Shown here: positions 29,512 to 39,187 of the stretch, one piece after another
How positions within the stretch are numbered: position 1 is the stretch's first letter
Layout of the letters: each line of letters starts with the position of its first letter
The notes under the pieces: generated by a model
Databases searched by the model: none
The model's input: the letters and a program-made list of their open reading frames with translations, nothing else
Told to the model about the DNA's origin: nothing
Made by a program: the position numbers and the translations under genes
Origin: Planctomycetales bacterium
Lineage (GTDB): Bacteria; Omnitrophota; Gorgyraeia; Zapsychrales; Zapsychraceae
Length of the DNA: 46,174 nt
Reading direction: 5' to 3'
Assembly (NCBI GenBank): GCA_005239675.1
Contig: SBBO01000027.1
Coordinates: 1 to 46,174 of the forward strand

Positions 29512-29544
29512 TAGTAAAATTTTACTAGTTGGTAAAATTTAGTA
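29512..29544. promoter_or_regulatory. tandem palindromic operator-like sites upstream of the molybdenum hydroxylase operon
   Basis: Perfect 16-bp palindrome TAGTAAAATTTTACTA (29512-29527) plus related TTGGTAAAATTTAGTA (29529-29544), GTAAAATTT cores 18 bp apart. Confidence 0.6.
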
Positions 29545-29701
29545 TATCAGGAGATCTTATTTGTGCAAGGAAAAACTCTGCTTCCAAAGATAAGTAGAGA
29601 TTATAACTCTAAGATTAAGAATTCAAAATTAACAGAGATGAGAGGCTTGACTTTGTCTTATTTTAAATTACAATCTACCGCTTCCGAGGATAAAGGAGGG
29701 T

Positions 29702-30064
29702 TCAATCATCTAACAACAAGTTAATTTTATATAACAATTCTTCTGCTTTAAATGGCTTGGTCACATATTGATCCGCACCCTTGACTCTACCAACAATTCT
29801 ATCCGCATCTTCACCCTTAGCGCTGAGCATGATAATGGGGGTGTTGTCGTGTTTCTCTCGTCTAATCTTACGACAAACTTCATATCCGCTTATTTTAGGC
29901 AGCATCAAGTCCAAGATGATCAAATCTGGCTGTTCGTTTAAAAACCCTAGAAAACCCTCTTCCCCATTAAGCGCCACAATCACCTCAAAATTAAGAAACT
30001 CTAACCGAGCCCTTAGTAGCTCAATGATGGCAATCTCATCTTCAATGATTAAGATCTTTTTCAT
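29702..30064 (-). CDS. single-domain response regulator receiver protein
   Basis: ILIIEDEIAIIELL, DLIILDLMLPKISGYEVC, PIIMLSAKGEDAD, VTKPFKAEELL. Confidence 0.95.
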   Translation of the reverse strand: MKKILIIEDEIAIIELLRARLEFLNFEVIVALNGEEGFLGFLNEQPDLIILDLMLPKISGYEVCRKIRREKHDNTPIIMLSAKGEDADRIVGRVKGADQYVTKPFKAEELLYKINLLLDD

Positions 30065-30157
30065 AAGCTTTCACCCTGACCCCCTGCGTTTTCTAATTTA
30101 AGTATATAATATTTTCCTAAAAATGGCGAGCTAACCACCTGCGATGAGATCTCTTAT

Positions 30158-30211
30158 GACAAGGAGTGACATTGTCACCTTCCCTTGTCCACTCCTAATT
30201 GCGGTGGACAA
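30158..30211. repeat. overlapping, mutually exclusive inverted repeats
   Basis: GACAAGG...GTGACATTGTCAC...CCTTGTC (30158-30189) overlaps TTGTCCAC...GTGGACAA (30185-30192/30204-30211). Confidence 0.7.
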
Positions 30212-30273
30212 AATCTTTATTTTCTTCTTGAGATATATAATTCTACAGCAAGATTCGACATGTTTAAATAAAA

Positions 30274-32136
30274 TCAGGGAGTTTCTCCCTCACGGGGGGA
30301 TGGGGCTGTCAGCCCCAAATCCTCCATGGCCGTTTCTACAACCGCCATATCCCAGCCATGGGAGGACAGTTCCAGCTGAATCTCTGACAATGATTGATGG
30401 CGAAATTCTTCTCTATAGTTTTTCAAAAACACCTTAAGTATCTCAAGATTATAAAGCTGATGTTTATTGAGGTGCCAGCGCATGGGTTTGACCATAACAT
30501 TTTTATTGACCAACCAAAAGATAGCAGCCAAGACAATCGGTAACCCCATGACCAATGATGAACTCAAAAAATAAACCGGGCTGGATACCCCCAGGATGTA
30601 TTCGGCACAATGCCAAAAAACGTCAAAAAGATAATGTCCTACTACAACAGGAATAATCCCGTAGCGTAGATATACCCAAGACAAGAATATCCCCAGACAT
30701 GTTACCTCAATACCACGAAACCACATCGGGAACACAGGATAATTGCTATGGCTAAATCCCCAGATGATCGATGAAATTAAAACCGCCATAACGGTATTAT
30801 TAAAAATTTTCTTAAGAAAACTAATGGCAAACAAACGGTACATCAGTTCTTCAGCAAAACTGGCCTGAAAGCCCAATGTAAACGTCGCCAGAAACGGCCA
30901 ATTGGCCGTTGACAAATTACTGAGCCATGCGTGCTCCACCCAGACCCCCCAATACTGTTGGCCGATATGAATGCTAATAGCCTGGATCCCCAACATAATG
31001 ATCCATACACTGTATCCAAGGCCAATGGCCTTGGCGGTCTCCCGGGAAAAAAACGTGGAACGTACATAAAAAAGAAATGTCCCCTGTGGCTTTTCCTTGA
31101 ATACCTGAAAATGCAAGGCCTCTCCTGCTAGGCTGGGCATAAAAAGAATGACACTGACAAACAAGGCATTAAGTACTGTCTGGAAGGCGGCCCTACCCAG
31201 ATAGGCACTAAAATCTCCTGACGTATTGTAATCAAACAAGATGTTCTGCCATTGATTAAAAAAGGACAGGATCGACAACACAAAAGAAAAAACCATAAGA
31301 CCAATATAAAAATCTTTCGTGATATGCATGGACAAGTGGTTACGCCGAATAATCATGAAAAATACAGCAGATGTGAATAAAATCAGATATAAGACATGGA
31401 TGATCTGCGACAGGATCTGACCAGTATCCCGAATACTGGCCATGTATCGACTAAAGGCCTCGGGGATTAGCAGGCTGTTTTTGGAAAACGAAAGGATTTC
31501 CTGGCCCGATATCTTAGCTGAGATGATGAGCTTTCCGGTGCCGGAGTTTTCATCTCTACTCCAGGGGATCTGCACGTCCCGGCGTTGCCAACTAAACGAA
31601 AAATCCGTGCGGTTATCCAAGACCGTCGCCAGATCACCTTTAATCGCGTATTCGTCAAAATTAAAGTTAAAATTCTTATAAAGAAAATTGATAGCGGTGT
31701 GCTTGGCTTCCTCGCGGGAGACTGTTTCCCTGGCCGCTGTCTCCTCGATCGTGTGCTGGAATCCGATCACCTCCCCTGTTGCGGAGCTGATAAGGGCCTT
31801 ATAGCTCTCCTTTTCTTTTTCACGGAAAAACCGAACCAGCGCATAGAACAAATCAAAATCATGTTCTTGGATAAACTCGATGAGACCAGAAAAACCAACA
31901 CTGCGCTGAAGATACCGATCTGTATCCTGATCGATGCTAAAGACAACAGCACTCTTAAAACGCTCGGGGTCCTCTTGGCGGGAGCGTAGATAATCCTTGG
32001 CAATGGCAAGCGCCTGCTTACGGTCGATGGAAAAATTAGTGAATTCTAGCTGTGGATAGCTGAACTGCCACCACACGACAAGACTGACAGCGGACAAAGC
32101 GCCAAACAATAACCAAGTGCGTCGGGTGATAGGCAT
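30274..32136 (-). CDS. CPBP-family intramembrane metalloprotease with large extracytoplasmic N-terminal region
   Basis: SFAEELMYRLFAISFL, SSIIWGFSHSNYP, VVGHYLFDVFWH; N-terminal TM and two PepSY-like segments (RKQALAIAKDYL..., REEAKHTAINFL...). Confidence 0.8.
   Translation of the reverse strand: MPITRRTWLLFGALSAVSLVVWWQFSYPQLEFTNFSIDRKQALAIAKDYLRSRQEDPERFKSAVVFSIDQDTDRYLQRSVGFSGLIEFIQEHDFDLFYALVRFFREKEKESYKALISSATGEVIGFQHTIEETAARETVSREEAKHTAINFLYKNFNFNFDEYAIKGDLATVLDNRTDFSFSWQRRDVQIPWSRDENSGTGKLIISAKISGQEILSFSKNSLLIPEAFSRYMASIRDTGQILSQIIHVLYLILFTSAVFFMIIRRNHLSMHITKDFYIGLMVFSFVLSILSFFNQWQNILFDYNTSGDFSAYLGRAAFQTVLNALFVSVILFMPSLAGEALHFQVFKEKPQGTFLFYVRSTFFSRETAKAIGLGYSVWIIMLGIQAISIHIGQQYWGVWVEHAWLSNLSTANWPFLATFTLGFQASFAEELMYRLFAISFLKKIFNNTVMAVLISSIIWGFSHSNYPVFPMWFRGIEVTCLGIFLSWVYLRYGIIPVVVGHYLFDVFWHCAEYILGVSSPVYFLSSSLVMGLPIVLAAIFWLVNKNVMVKPMRWHLNKHQLYNLEILKVFLKNYREEFRHQSLSEIQLELSSHGWDMAVVETAMEDLGLTAPSPREGETP
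30276..30290 (-). terminator. candidate intrinsic terminator at end of the long minus-strand operon
   Basis: Minus strand AGGGAG-AAA-CTCCCT followed by GATTTTATTT; overlaps the CPBP stop region. Confidence 0.4.
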
Positions 32137-32825
32137 TAAAGTAAGTGAATAACTTCTTTGGGGAGTCGGTCAAGCTCCTGGCGGCCCAATATCTTAATAG
32201 ACCAACGCAACAGCTTCAATTTTCTGGCTAGTTTTGGATCCGGCTCGGATAGGCTCGCCAGACGTTTGCGGGAAAGAAAAAGAATCTTGCGCAGCACATT
32301 GAACACAATCCTCGCCTCCCGCGCACGCTTATTACCCGATTCAACGATATCGTTTAAACTATTAAAAGCGATTTCATTGACAGTTGCGTTGTAATGATCC
32401 AGCTTCTGGATGAGGGCCGGGACCATGGGCTTAAAATACCGGTAACGATCCAAACGGCACAAGGTGTGTAGGGCCTCAACTTGCACAAAAGCCGAATCGG
32501 TCAGTTTCAGGCGACGAATCAATATCTTCTCCATTTGATTTTTCTCGCGCGAGACAGACTCGGCGCTGTGAAGTTCCTTGTATGTCCGGATCGCGGCAGC
32601 GCCCTGATAAGAATTCAGGGTGTCGTCTTTAATCATGGCGACGATCACGTCTTTTGAGAGCCCCTGGTATCTTTGCGTGTAGCCATCCAGCAGCATCGCG
32701 TCATCAAAAATAGATTGCTCGAAAGAATCACCTCTTGATTCAGCGTGCAGGACAGACACACCCCAATAAAAACCGCCAATCAAGGAAGCAATCATCACGA
32801 TTAATTGTATCCATTTGGGTCGCAT
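32136..32825 (-). CDS. secreted/anchored HEAT-repeat-like protein of unknown function
   Basis: Signal-like N-terminus; helical repeat pattern (SAFVQVEALHTLCRL, VPALIQKLDHYNATVNEIAFNSLNDIV). Confidence 0.5.
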   Translation of the reverse strand: MRPKWIQLIVMIASLIGGFYWGVSVLHAESRGDSFEQSIFDDAMLLDGYTQRYQGLSKDVIVAMIKDDTLNSYQGAAAIRTYKELHSAESVSREKNQMEKILIRRLKLTDSAFVQVEALHTLCRLDRYRYFKPMVPALIQKLDHYNATVNEIAFNSLNDIVESGNKRAREARIVFNVLRKILFLSRKRLASLSEPDPKLARKLKLLRWSIKILGRQELDRLPKEVIHLL

Positions 32826-32827
32826 CT

Positions 32828-33685
32828 TTAGCCTCTCATTTCCATGGATATATCAATAGATCGATGAGAATGTGTCAAGGCCCCCACAGAGATGCGCTCC
32901 ACACCGGTTCGCGCAACCTGACGGATATTTCTTAACGTGATCCCGCCTGAGGCCTCCAAGAGAGGTCGCCTCCCTGGCATTTTATTTCTCAGGACCACCG
33001 CGCGCCTCAGCTCTTTTATGGGCATATTGTCCAACAAAATGATATCCGGGCCAGCCGCCAAAGCCTGCGCTAATTGTTGAGGCGTATCCACCTCAACCTC
33101 AATAGCCTTGTGCATGACTTTACGTAGATGCCCAACCATCTGCGGAATCGTTTGACGCTGACCACAAACCTTATAATGATTGTCTTTGACCAATACCATG
33201 TCCTTTAAATTGGACCGATGATTGACTACTCCTGCGCAACGGGTCGCATACCTCTCTAGTTGTCGTAGGGCCGGGGTTGTCTTACGTGTATCCAAGATTT
33301 TGACCTGATAGCCGGAAACAGCCTGGACATACCGATGGGCAGTTGTGGCAATGCCGGAAAGATAACTTAAAAAATTTAAGGCGGTCCGTTCCGCTGACAA
33401 TAAAGCCCTTGTCTTTCCCCTCAAAGACATGATCTTCGTATGTCCTGCCACTTCATGCCCATCGCGACAGTAGGCAACAAACTGAATATTCCTATCCAAC
33501 ATCTCAAAAACCCTTCGGGCAATGGCCAGGCCGCAGATAATAGCTTCTTCCTTGACGATAATTTCGGCGAGGCCTTCCTCTCTTGGCCCCACCAGCCATC
33601 GTGTCGTCACATCGCTTCTGGCGCCATCTTCACGTAACGCTTGGTGGATAATCGTATCAATAGGATCAATGCCTTTTTTGTGCAT
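32828..33685 (-). CDS. nadC: nicotinate-nucleotide pyrophosphorylase (quinolinate phosphoribosyltransferase)
   Basis: ALREDGARSDVTTRWLV, AERTALNFLSYLSGIATTAHRYV, LDTRKTTPALRQLERYA, LEASGGITLRNI. Confidence 0.95.
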   Translation of the reverse strand: MHKKGIDPIDTIIHQALREDGARSDVTTRWLVGPREEGLAEIIVKEEAIICGLAIARRVFEMLDRNIQFVAYCRDGHEVAGHTKIMSLRGKTRALLSAERTALNFLSYLSGIATTAHRYVQAVSGYQVKILDTRKTTPALRQLERYATRCAGVVNHRSNLKDMVLVKDNHYKVCGQRQTIPQMVGHLRKVMHKAIEVEVDTPQQLAQALAAGPDIILLDNMPIKELRRAVVLRNKMPGRRPLLEASGGITLRNIRQVARTGVERISVGALTHSHRSIDISMEMRG

Positions 33686-33693
33686 CGAGAAGA

Positions 33694-36366
33694 TTATCCT
33701 AATCCTGAAATAACACTCTTGAGTTCCTTAATCTTGGCCTTCAAGACCGCCATCCGCTCTTTTTCTTTGCTGACGATCTCTTTGGGGGCCTTTTGGAGGA
33801 ATGCTTTATTGCGCAACCGCTGGGCAAGTCCTTGAAATGTTTTTTGCTGATCTCCTAGCTGGTTCACCATCCTTTCTCTTTCTTTGCCAACGTCGATAAC
33901 CCCTCCTAATGGAATCAGGCATTGAATATCTCCAGCCAATGCCGTTGCGGCATCTTTAAGATGGGTGGATTTCTTGCTGATCGTCACATTCGCCAACCGT
34001 GCCATATTCATGAGAAGCGTTAGATTTGCAGACAAAAGTGCTGCCTCTTTTTCAAACGAAGTAATCAAACAACACGCCACACGCTCGTTCTGGTTCACGT
34101 TCCATTGGACGCGGATGTTGCGGATGCAGGTGACAACCCCTTTAAGAATTTCCATGTCTTTTTCTGCGGATCGATTAATCATTTTTCTTGAAAATACCGG
34201 CCAGGCCTCACGGCACAATGGATTTTTCCCTTGATGAAGCGTAGCCCATAGCTCCTCGGTCACAAAGGGCATAAAGGGATGAATCATCTTCAGGGTATCT
34301 TTAAGGATACCCAATACGATATCCTCAATTGCCTTCTCGGACCAGCGGTCCTTGATGAGCTCCAAATACCAGTCGCAAAAATCTCCCCAGAAAAATTCGT
34401 AGATGAGGTTTTCCGCTTCAGAAAAACGGCATCTCCCCAGGGCACGATCGACTCGGTTGAGCGTTGTATGCAACCGCGAAATAATCCAGCGCGTCGGCAA
34501 ATCCAATTTCTTTAAATCAATGGTGGTTAAATCGACCTCTGAGCGATCAACATGCATCAAGATAAGCCGTGATGCGTTCCAGATCTTGTTGGCAAAATTG
34601 CGTCCGACCTCAAACTTTTCCTTGGAGACAAACAGATCCTGGCCGGAATTAAGGATGAGACTAAATCGTAACGCATCGGCGCCATATTCACGGATAATCT
34701 CTAAAGGATCAATCACGTTGCCCAATGACTTGGACATCTTACGGCCTTTCATGTCGCGGACGGTGCCATGAATATAAACATCCGTAAATGGGATATCGCC
34801 CATAAATTCAAATCCAGCCATCATCATACGCGCCACCCAAAAAAATATAATCTCCGGTGCTGTGAATAAAGATGAGGTTGGATAGAAATAATCCAGGTCT
34901 TGCTTACCCGAATCTGACCTATCTTCGGTTGGGTGAGTGGATAAAGGCCAACCGAGGGTAGCAAACGGCCATAGCCACGAAGAAAACCAGGTATCCAGGA
35001 CGTCCTCATCCTGTCGCAAATTAGCTGAACCGCAATGGGGACATCGTGTCGGTGTCGTCTCGCTTACTATCGGCTCTTTACATGCCAGGGTACAGTGGTC
35101 GTCTCCCCCACAGTACCAGACCGGAATCCGATGCCCCCACCAGATCTGGCGGGAGATGCACCAGTCGTTGATATTTTCCATCCAATGAAAATAGACCTTG
35201 GTCCAGCGGGAAGGATGAAACTTGATGCGGCCTTTACGCACCGCCTCGATAGCGGGCTTGGCCAAGGGCTTCATCTTAACAAACCATTGTTTAGACAAAT
35301 AGGGCTCGACAACCGTGTGACAGCGATAGCAATGGCCAACGGCATGGGCGTGAGGTTCAATCTTCTCCAGCAATTTCAGTTGGCGCAATTCCTCAACGAT
35401 CGCCTCGCGGGCCTCAAAACGGTCCATCCCTTCAAATGGCCCGGCGTGCCCATTGAGGATAGCGTTGGGGTTCATGATATTAACAAATTCCAACTGGTGG
35501 CGTTTGGCCATAGCAAAATCGTTGGGGTCATGCGCGGGTGTTACCTTAACCGCCCCGGTCCCAAATTGAGAATCAACGAATTCATCAGCGATAATCCTGA
35601 TGGCCCGGTTTACCAATGGAACGACCAGTATCTTGCCGATATATTTCTGATACCGCTTATCCTTTGGGTTAACTGCAACAGCGCTATCCCCGAGCATAGT
35701 CTCCGGACGAGTGGTTGCCACGACAATAAACCCATTAGGGTCATCCTGGAATGGATAGCGCAGGTAATAAAGATTCCCCTGCAATTCTCGATGTTCTGCC
35801 TCTTCATCCGAGAGGGCTGTTTGACAGCGGGGGCACCAGTTAATAATATATTCCCCTTGATAAATCAGTCCCTTTTTATATAAAGAGATGAAGGCACCCG
35901 ATACCGCCCGGCAATATCCTTCATCCATCGTAAACCGGGTGCGCCCCCAGTCGCAGGAGGCACCAAGCTTCTTCAATTGGTTGATGATCGTGTCGCCATA
36001 TATTTTTTTCCAATCCCACAAGCGACTTAACATCTCCTCACGGCCAATATCATAACGGGTCTTTCCCTCTTTGGCTATTTGACGCTCGATGACATTTTGG
36101 GTGGCGATCCCGGCATGATCGGTCCCTGGCATCCAAAGTGCCTCAAACCCACGCATCCTTTGATATCGCATCATAATGTCCTGAAGGGTATTATTGAAGG
36201 CATGGCCCATGTGAAGAATCCCTGTGACATTAGGTGGAGGGATAACAATAGTATAGGGCTTCTTCTGGGGATTAACGTGGGCGTGAAATAAATTTTGGTC
36301 GACCCAATACTTACTCCATTTTTCATCAACCTCATTGAAATTAAAGCGTGCAGAGAGTTCAGTCAT
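33694..36366 (-). CDS. valS: valyl-tRNA synthetase
   Basis: PPPNVTGILHMGHAFNNTLQD, GRKMSKSLGNVIDPL, editing domain TTRPETMLGDSAVAVNP, C-terminal coiled coil. Confidence 0.97.
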   Translation of the reverse strand: MTELSARFNFNEVDEKWSKYWVDQNLFHAHVNPQKKPYTIVIPPPNVTGILHMGHAFNNTLQDIMMRYQRMRGFEALWMPGTDHAGIATQNVIERQIAKEGKTRYDIGREEMLSRLWDWKKIYGDTIINQLKKLGASCDWGRTRFTMDEGYCRAVSGAFISLYKKGLIYQGEYIINWCPRCQTALSDEEAEHRELQGNLYYLRYPFQDDPNGFIVVATTRPETMLGDSAVAVNPKDKRYQKYIGKILVVPLVNRAIRIIADEFVDSQFGTGAVKVTPAHDPNDFAMAKRHQLEFVNIMNPNAILNGHAGPFEGMDRFEAREAIVEELRQLKLLEKIEPHAHAVGHCYRCHTVVEPYLSKQWFVKMKPLAKPAIEAVRKGRIKFHPSRWTKVYFHWMENINDWCISRQIWWGHRIPVWYCGGDDHCTLACKEPIVSETTPTRCPHCGSANLRQDEDVLDTWFSSWLWPFATLGWPLSTHPTEDRSDSGKQDLDYFYPTSSLFTAPEIIFFWVARMMMAGFEFMGDIPFTDVYIHGTVRDMKGRKMSKSLGNVIDPLEIIREYGADALRFSLILNSGQDLFVSKEKFEVGRNFANKIWNASRLILMHVDRSEVDLTTIDLKKLDLPTRWIISRLHTTLNRVDRALGRCRFSEAENLIYEFFWGDFCDWYLELIKDRWSEKAIEDIVLGILKDTLKMIHPFMPFVTEELWATLHQGKNPLCREAWPVFSRKMINRSAEKDMEILKGVVTCIRNIRVQWNVNQNERVACCLITSFEKEAALLSANLTLLMNMARLANVTISKKSTHLKDAATALAGDIQCLIPLGGVIDVGKERERMVNQLGDQQKTFQGLAQRLRNKAFLQKAPKEIVSKEKERMAVLKAKIKELKSVISGLG

Positions 36367-36390
36367 GATAGAAATTAACTTAAGGTAGGA

Positions 36391-37962
36391 TTAGTGTTTC
36401 TTCTGATCCTTGAACAATTTATATTCGATACTGTCCGTCAGCGCCTCCCAACTGGCCTCGATAATATTTTCGTGAACACCAACGGTTGTCCAGGAATCAG
36501 TATTGTCCTGCGATTCAATCAAGACGCGTACCTTAGCGGCGGTCCCTTCTTTAGTGTCCAAGACGCGCACCTTATAATCGGTTAAATGCATTTCATTTAG
36601 TTGTGGATAAAATTTCGTCAGCGCCTGGCGCAGGGCCTTATCCAGCGCCTCGACAGGGCCACCTCCTTCGCAAGCATGATACCGGTCTTCACCATTGACG
36701 TTAACCCTTATCGATGCCTCCGCAAAGACCCTCCCATCGAACCGTCTTTCCGAAGCGGTACGGAATCCCTCCAACTTGAAAAACGGTTTGTATTTCTTGA
36801 GTAACCGTTTAAGGAATAGTTCAAAGGAGGCATCCGCCGCCTCAAACTGATACCCGCTATGTTCTTTATCTTGTAAGGCCTTTAATAAACGACTGGCCTC
36901 CGGCGATTTTTTATCCAAATGGACATCCATCTGCTTGGCCTTCAGGACAATAGGCATCTTGCCAGCCAGCTCAGAGGTGATGAACCGCCGGTGGTTGCCC
37001 ACCCTGCCAGGATCGATGTGCTCGTAGGCCAAAGGGTTTTTGAGCATGGCGTCAATATGCACGCCCCCTTTGTGGGCAAATGCCGAATGGCCTATAAAGG
37101 CCGCGTTGTCCGGCAGCCGATGATTACCAATCTCGCTAATGCAATACGAAGTCTCCTTGAGTTTGCATACATTTTTGTCCGGGATTGAGGACCTGTTTAA
37201 TTTCGTTGCCAGGATCCCTATAATCGTGCATAAATCCGCATTGCCGCAGCGCTCCCCTAAACCGTTGAAGGTGCCCTGCACGTGCACACAGCCAGCCTCG
37301 ATTGCGGCAATACTATTAGCAACACCCATCCCTAAGTCGTTATGTGCATGGATCCCCAAGGGCTGCTGGATGTCTTTTTTGATCTTTAAAATAATTTCTT
37401 GAACTTCTCTGGGTAACGTACCACCGTTAGTATCGCACAGGACAATACAGTCTGCCCCAGCTTCCTTTGCTGCAACAATAGTTTTTAGGGCATACACGGG
37501 ATTGCGTTTGTAACCATCAAAAAAATGCTCGGCATCGTAGATCGCTTCTTTTTTGTGTTTTTTGAGAAAGGCGATGGATTCAGCGATCATCCGAAGATTC
37601 TCATCGAGGGTGGTCTTTAAAATATCCGTAACATGAAGATCCCAGCTTTTACCAAAAATGGTAACGGCAGGGGTCTTAGAGTCGATCAAGGTCAATAAAT
37701 TTTTGTCTTCTGGGGCAGAGATATTAGCCCGACGGGTCGACCCAAAAGCCGCTATGACTGCGTGCTTCCATGGGCGCTTCACGACGCGCTGGAAATATTC
37801 CTTATCCTTGGGGTTTGATCCTGGCCAACCGCCCTCAATATAATGCACACCCAATTGATCGAGTTTCTCTGTAATCTTAATCTTATCATTAACGGAAAAT
37901 GCAATGCCTTCGGTCTGGGAACCGTCGCGTAGTGTTGTATCGTAAATAGTAATCCGCGTCAT
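36391..37962 (-). CDS. cimA: (R)-citramalate synthase
   Basis: ITIYDTTLRDGSQTEGIAFSVNDKIKI, GIHAHNDLGMGVANSIAAIEAG, C-terminal LeuA-type dimer domain; start placed at MTRITIYD (37962). Confidence 0.9.
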   Translation of the reverse strand: MTRITIYDTTLRDGSQTEGIAFSVNDKIKITEKLDQLGVHYIEGGWPGSNPKDKEYFQRVVKRPWKHAVIAAFGSTRRANISAPEDKNLLTLIDSKTPAVTIFGKSWDLHVTDILKTTLDENLRMIAESIAFLKKHKKEAIYDAEHFFDGYKRNPVYALKTIVAAKEAGADCIVLCDTNGGTLPREVQEIILKIKKDIQQPLGIHAHNDLGMGVANSIAAIEAGCVHVQGTFNGLGERCGNADLCTIIGILATKLNRSSIPDKNVCKLKETSYCISEIGNHRLPDNAAFIGHSAFAHKGGVHIDAMLKNPLAYEHIDPGRVGNHRRFITSELAGKMPIVLKAKQMDVHLDKKSPEASRLLKALQDKEHSGYQFEAADASFELFLKRLLKKYKPFFKLEGFRTASERRFDGRVFAEASIRVNVNGEDRYHACEGGGPVEALDKALRQALTKFYPQLNEMHLTDYKVRVLDTKEGTAAKVRVLIESQDNTDSWTTVGVHENIIEASWEALTDSIEYKLFKDQKKH

Positions 37963-37966
37963 CGCC

Positions 37967-39187
37967 TTAAACCCCAAGCTCAAATTTTTGATGAAGAGAG
38001 CGCACGGCCTTCTCGGCGTGCCTTTGATTGATAATACACGAAATGCTGATCTCGGATGTTGCGATCATTTCAATATTAATCTTGTTCTCAGCCAAGGCCT
38101 GAAACATCTTGGCCGCGATACCGTGATGGGAACGCATGCCGGAACCAACAATCGAGATGCGCGCGATTTTCTTCTCAGAAATAACTTCCCCGGCCTTAAT
38201 TCTCTGGGCCACCGCCTTAGCGGACGCAAGCGCCTTGGACAAATCGCTCTTGGAGACTGTAAAAGAGATGTCTGTATGCTTGGTGTGGCTGACATTTTGG
38301 ACGATCGTATCAACGCTGACCCCCGCCCTGGATATCTCGGTAAATATCTTGGCCGCGATACCCGTCTGATCAGGAACGGCACAGATAGTAATCTTCGCCT
38401 CTGACTTATTGCAGGTAATCCCTCGGACAGCGACGTCCTCTAGTTTTTCATCCTTTTGGACAATCATGGTTCCTTCCTCCTTTGAGAAACTGGAACGCAC
38501 ATGCAGTGGGATATCAAATTTCTTGGCAACCTCGATGGAGCGTGCCTGCATGACCTGTGCCCCTAAAGAGGCCATTTCCAGCATTTCTTCGAATGTGATT
38601 ATCTTGATCTTCTTGGCCTGCGGGACAATCCGTGGGTCCGTCGCATAAATTCCTTCCACATCGGTATAAATCTCACAGACCTTGGCCTTTAAAGTTTGCG
38701 CCAGGGCAACGGCGGTCAAGTCCGATCCTCCACGGCCGAGCGTCGTGATTTCGTTATCACAGGTCACTCCCTGATAACCGGCAACGACGACAATCTTGCC
38801 CTCGCCCAAGGCCTTGCGGATCCGGCGATCGCTGATCGTCTCGATGCGTGCCTTGGTATACATCCTATCGGTTTTAATACCGACCTGGGGGCCGGTCAAG
38901 GAAATGGCATCATAACCACGCTCCTTAATGGCCATGGCCAATAGGGCGCAGGAAATCTGCTCGCCGGTGGACATGAGCATGTCCATCTCCCGCTCCGGGG
39001 GATCCTTGGAAATTTTGTACGCCAACGCCTCTAATTCATCCGTTGTGTCTCCTAATGCCGACACCACCACCACTAAATGATTGTGGTTATTCTTAGTTGC
39101 GATGATGCGTCTGGCAACCGCCTTGATCCGATCGATATTGGCGACAGAGGAACCACCGTATTTTTGAACGACAATATATCGCTTCAT
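37967..39187 (-). CDS. lysC: aspartate kinase
   Basis: VQKYGGSSVANIDRIKAVA, TTLGRGGSDLTAVALAQTL, tandem ACT domains. Confidence 0.96.
   Translation of the reverse strand: MKRYIVVQKYGGSSVANIDRIKAVARRIIATKNNHNHLVVVVSALGDTTDELEALAYKISKDPPEREMDMLMSTGEQISCALLAMAIKERGYDAISLTGPQVGIKTDRMYTKARIETISDRRIRKALGEGKIVVVAGYQGVTCDNEITTLGRGGSDLTAVALAQTLKAKVCEIYTDVEGIYATDPRIVPQAKKIKIITFEEMLEMASLGAQVMQARSIEVAKKFDIPLHVRSSFSKEEGTMIVQKDEKLEDVAVRGITCNKSEAKITICAVPDQTGIAAKIFTEISRAGVSVDTIVQNVSHTKHTDISFTVSKSDLSKALASAKAVAQRIKAGEVISEKKIARISIVGSGMRSHHGIAAKMFQALAENKINIEMIATSEISISCIINQRHAEKAVRSLHQKFELGV

Noticed and set aside
30301-30317. TGGGGCTGTCAGCCCCA palindrome as a terminator
   Set aside because: It lies inside the CPBP coding end and is not followed by a U-tract; the nearer AGGGAG/CTCCCT hairpin fits better.
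35035-35883. 282-aa plus-strand ORF antisense to valS
   Set aside because: It lies fully opposite a clear valS; no recognisable domain; a shadow ORF.
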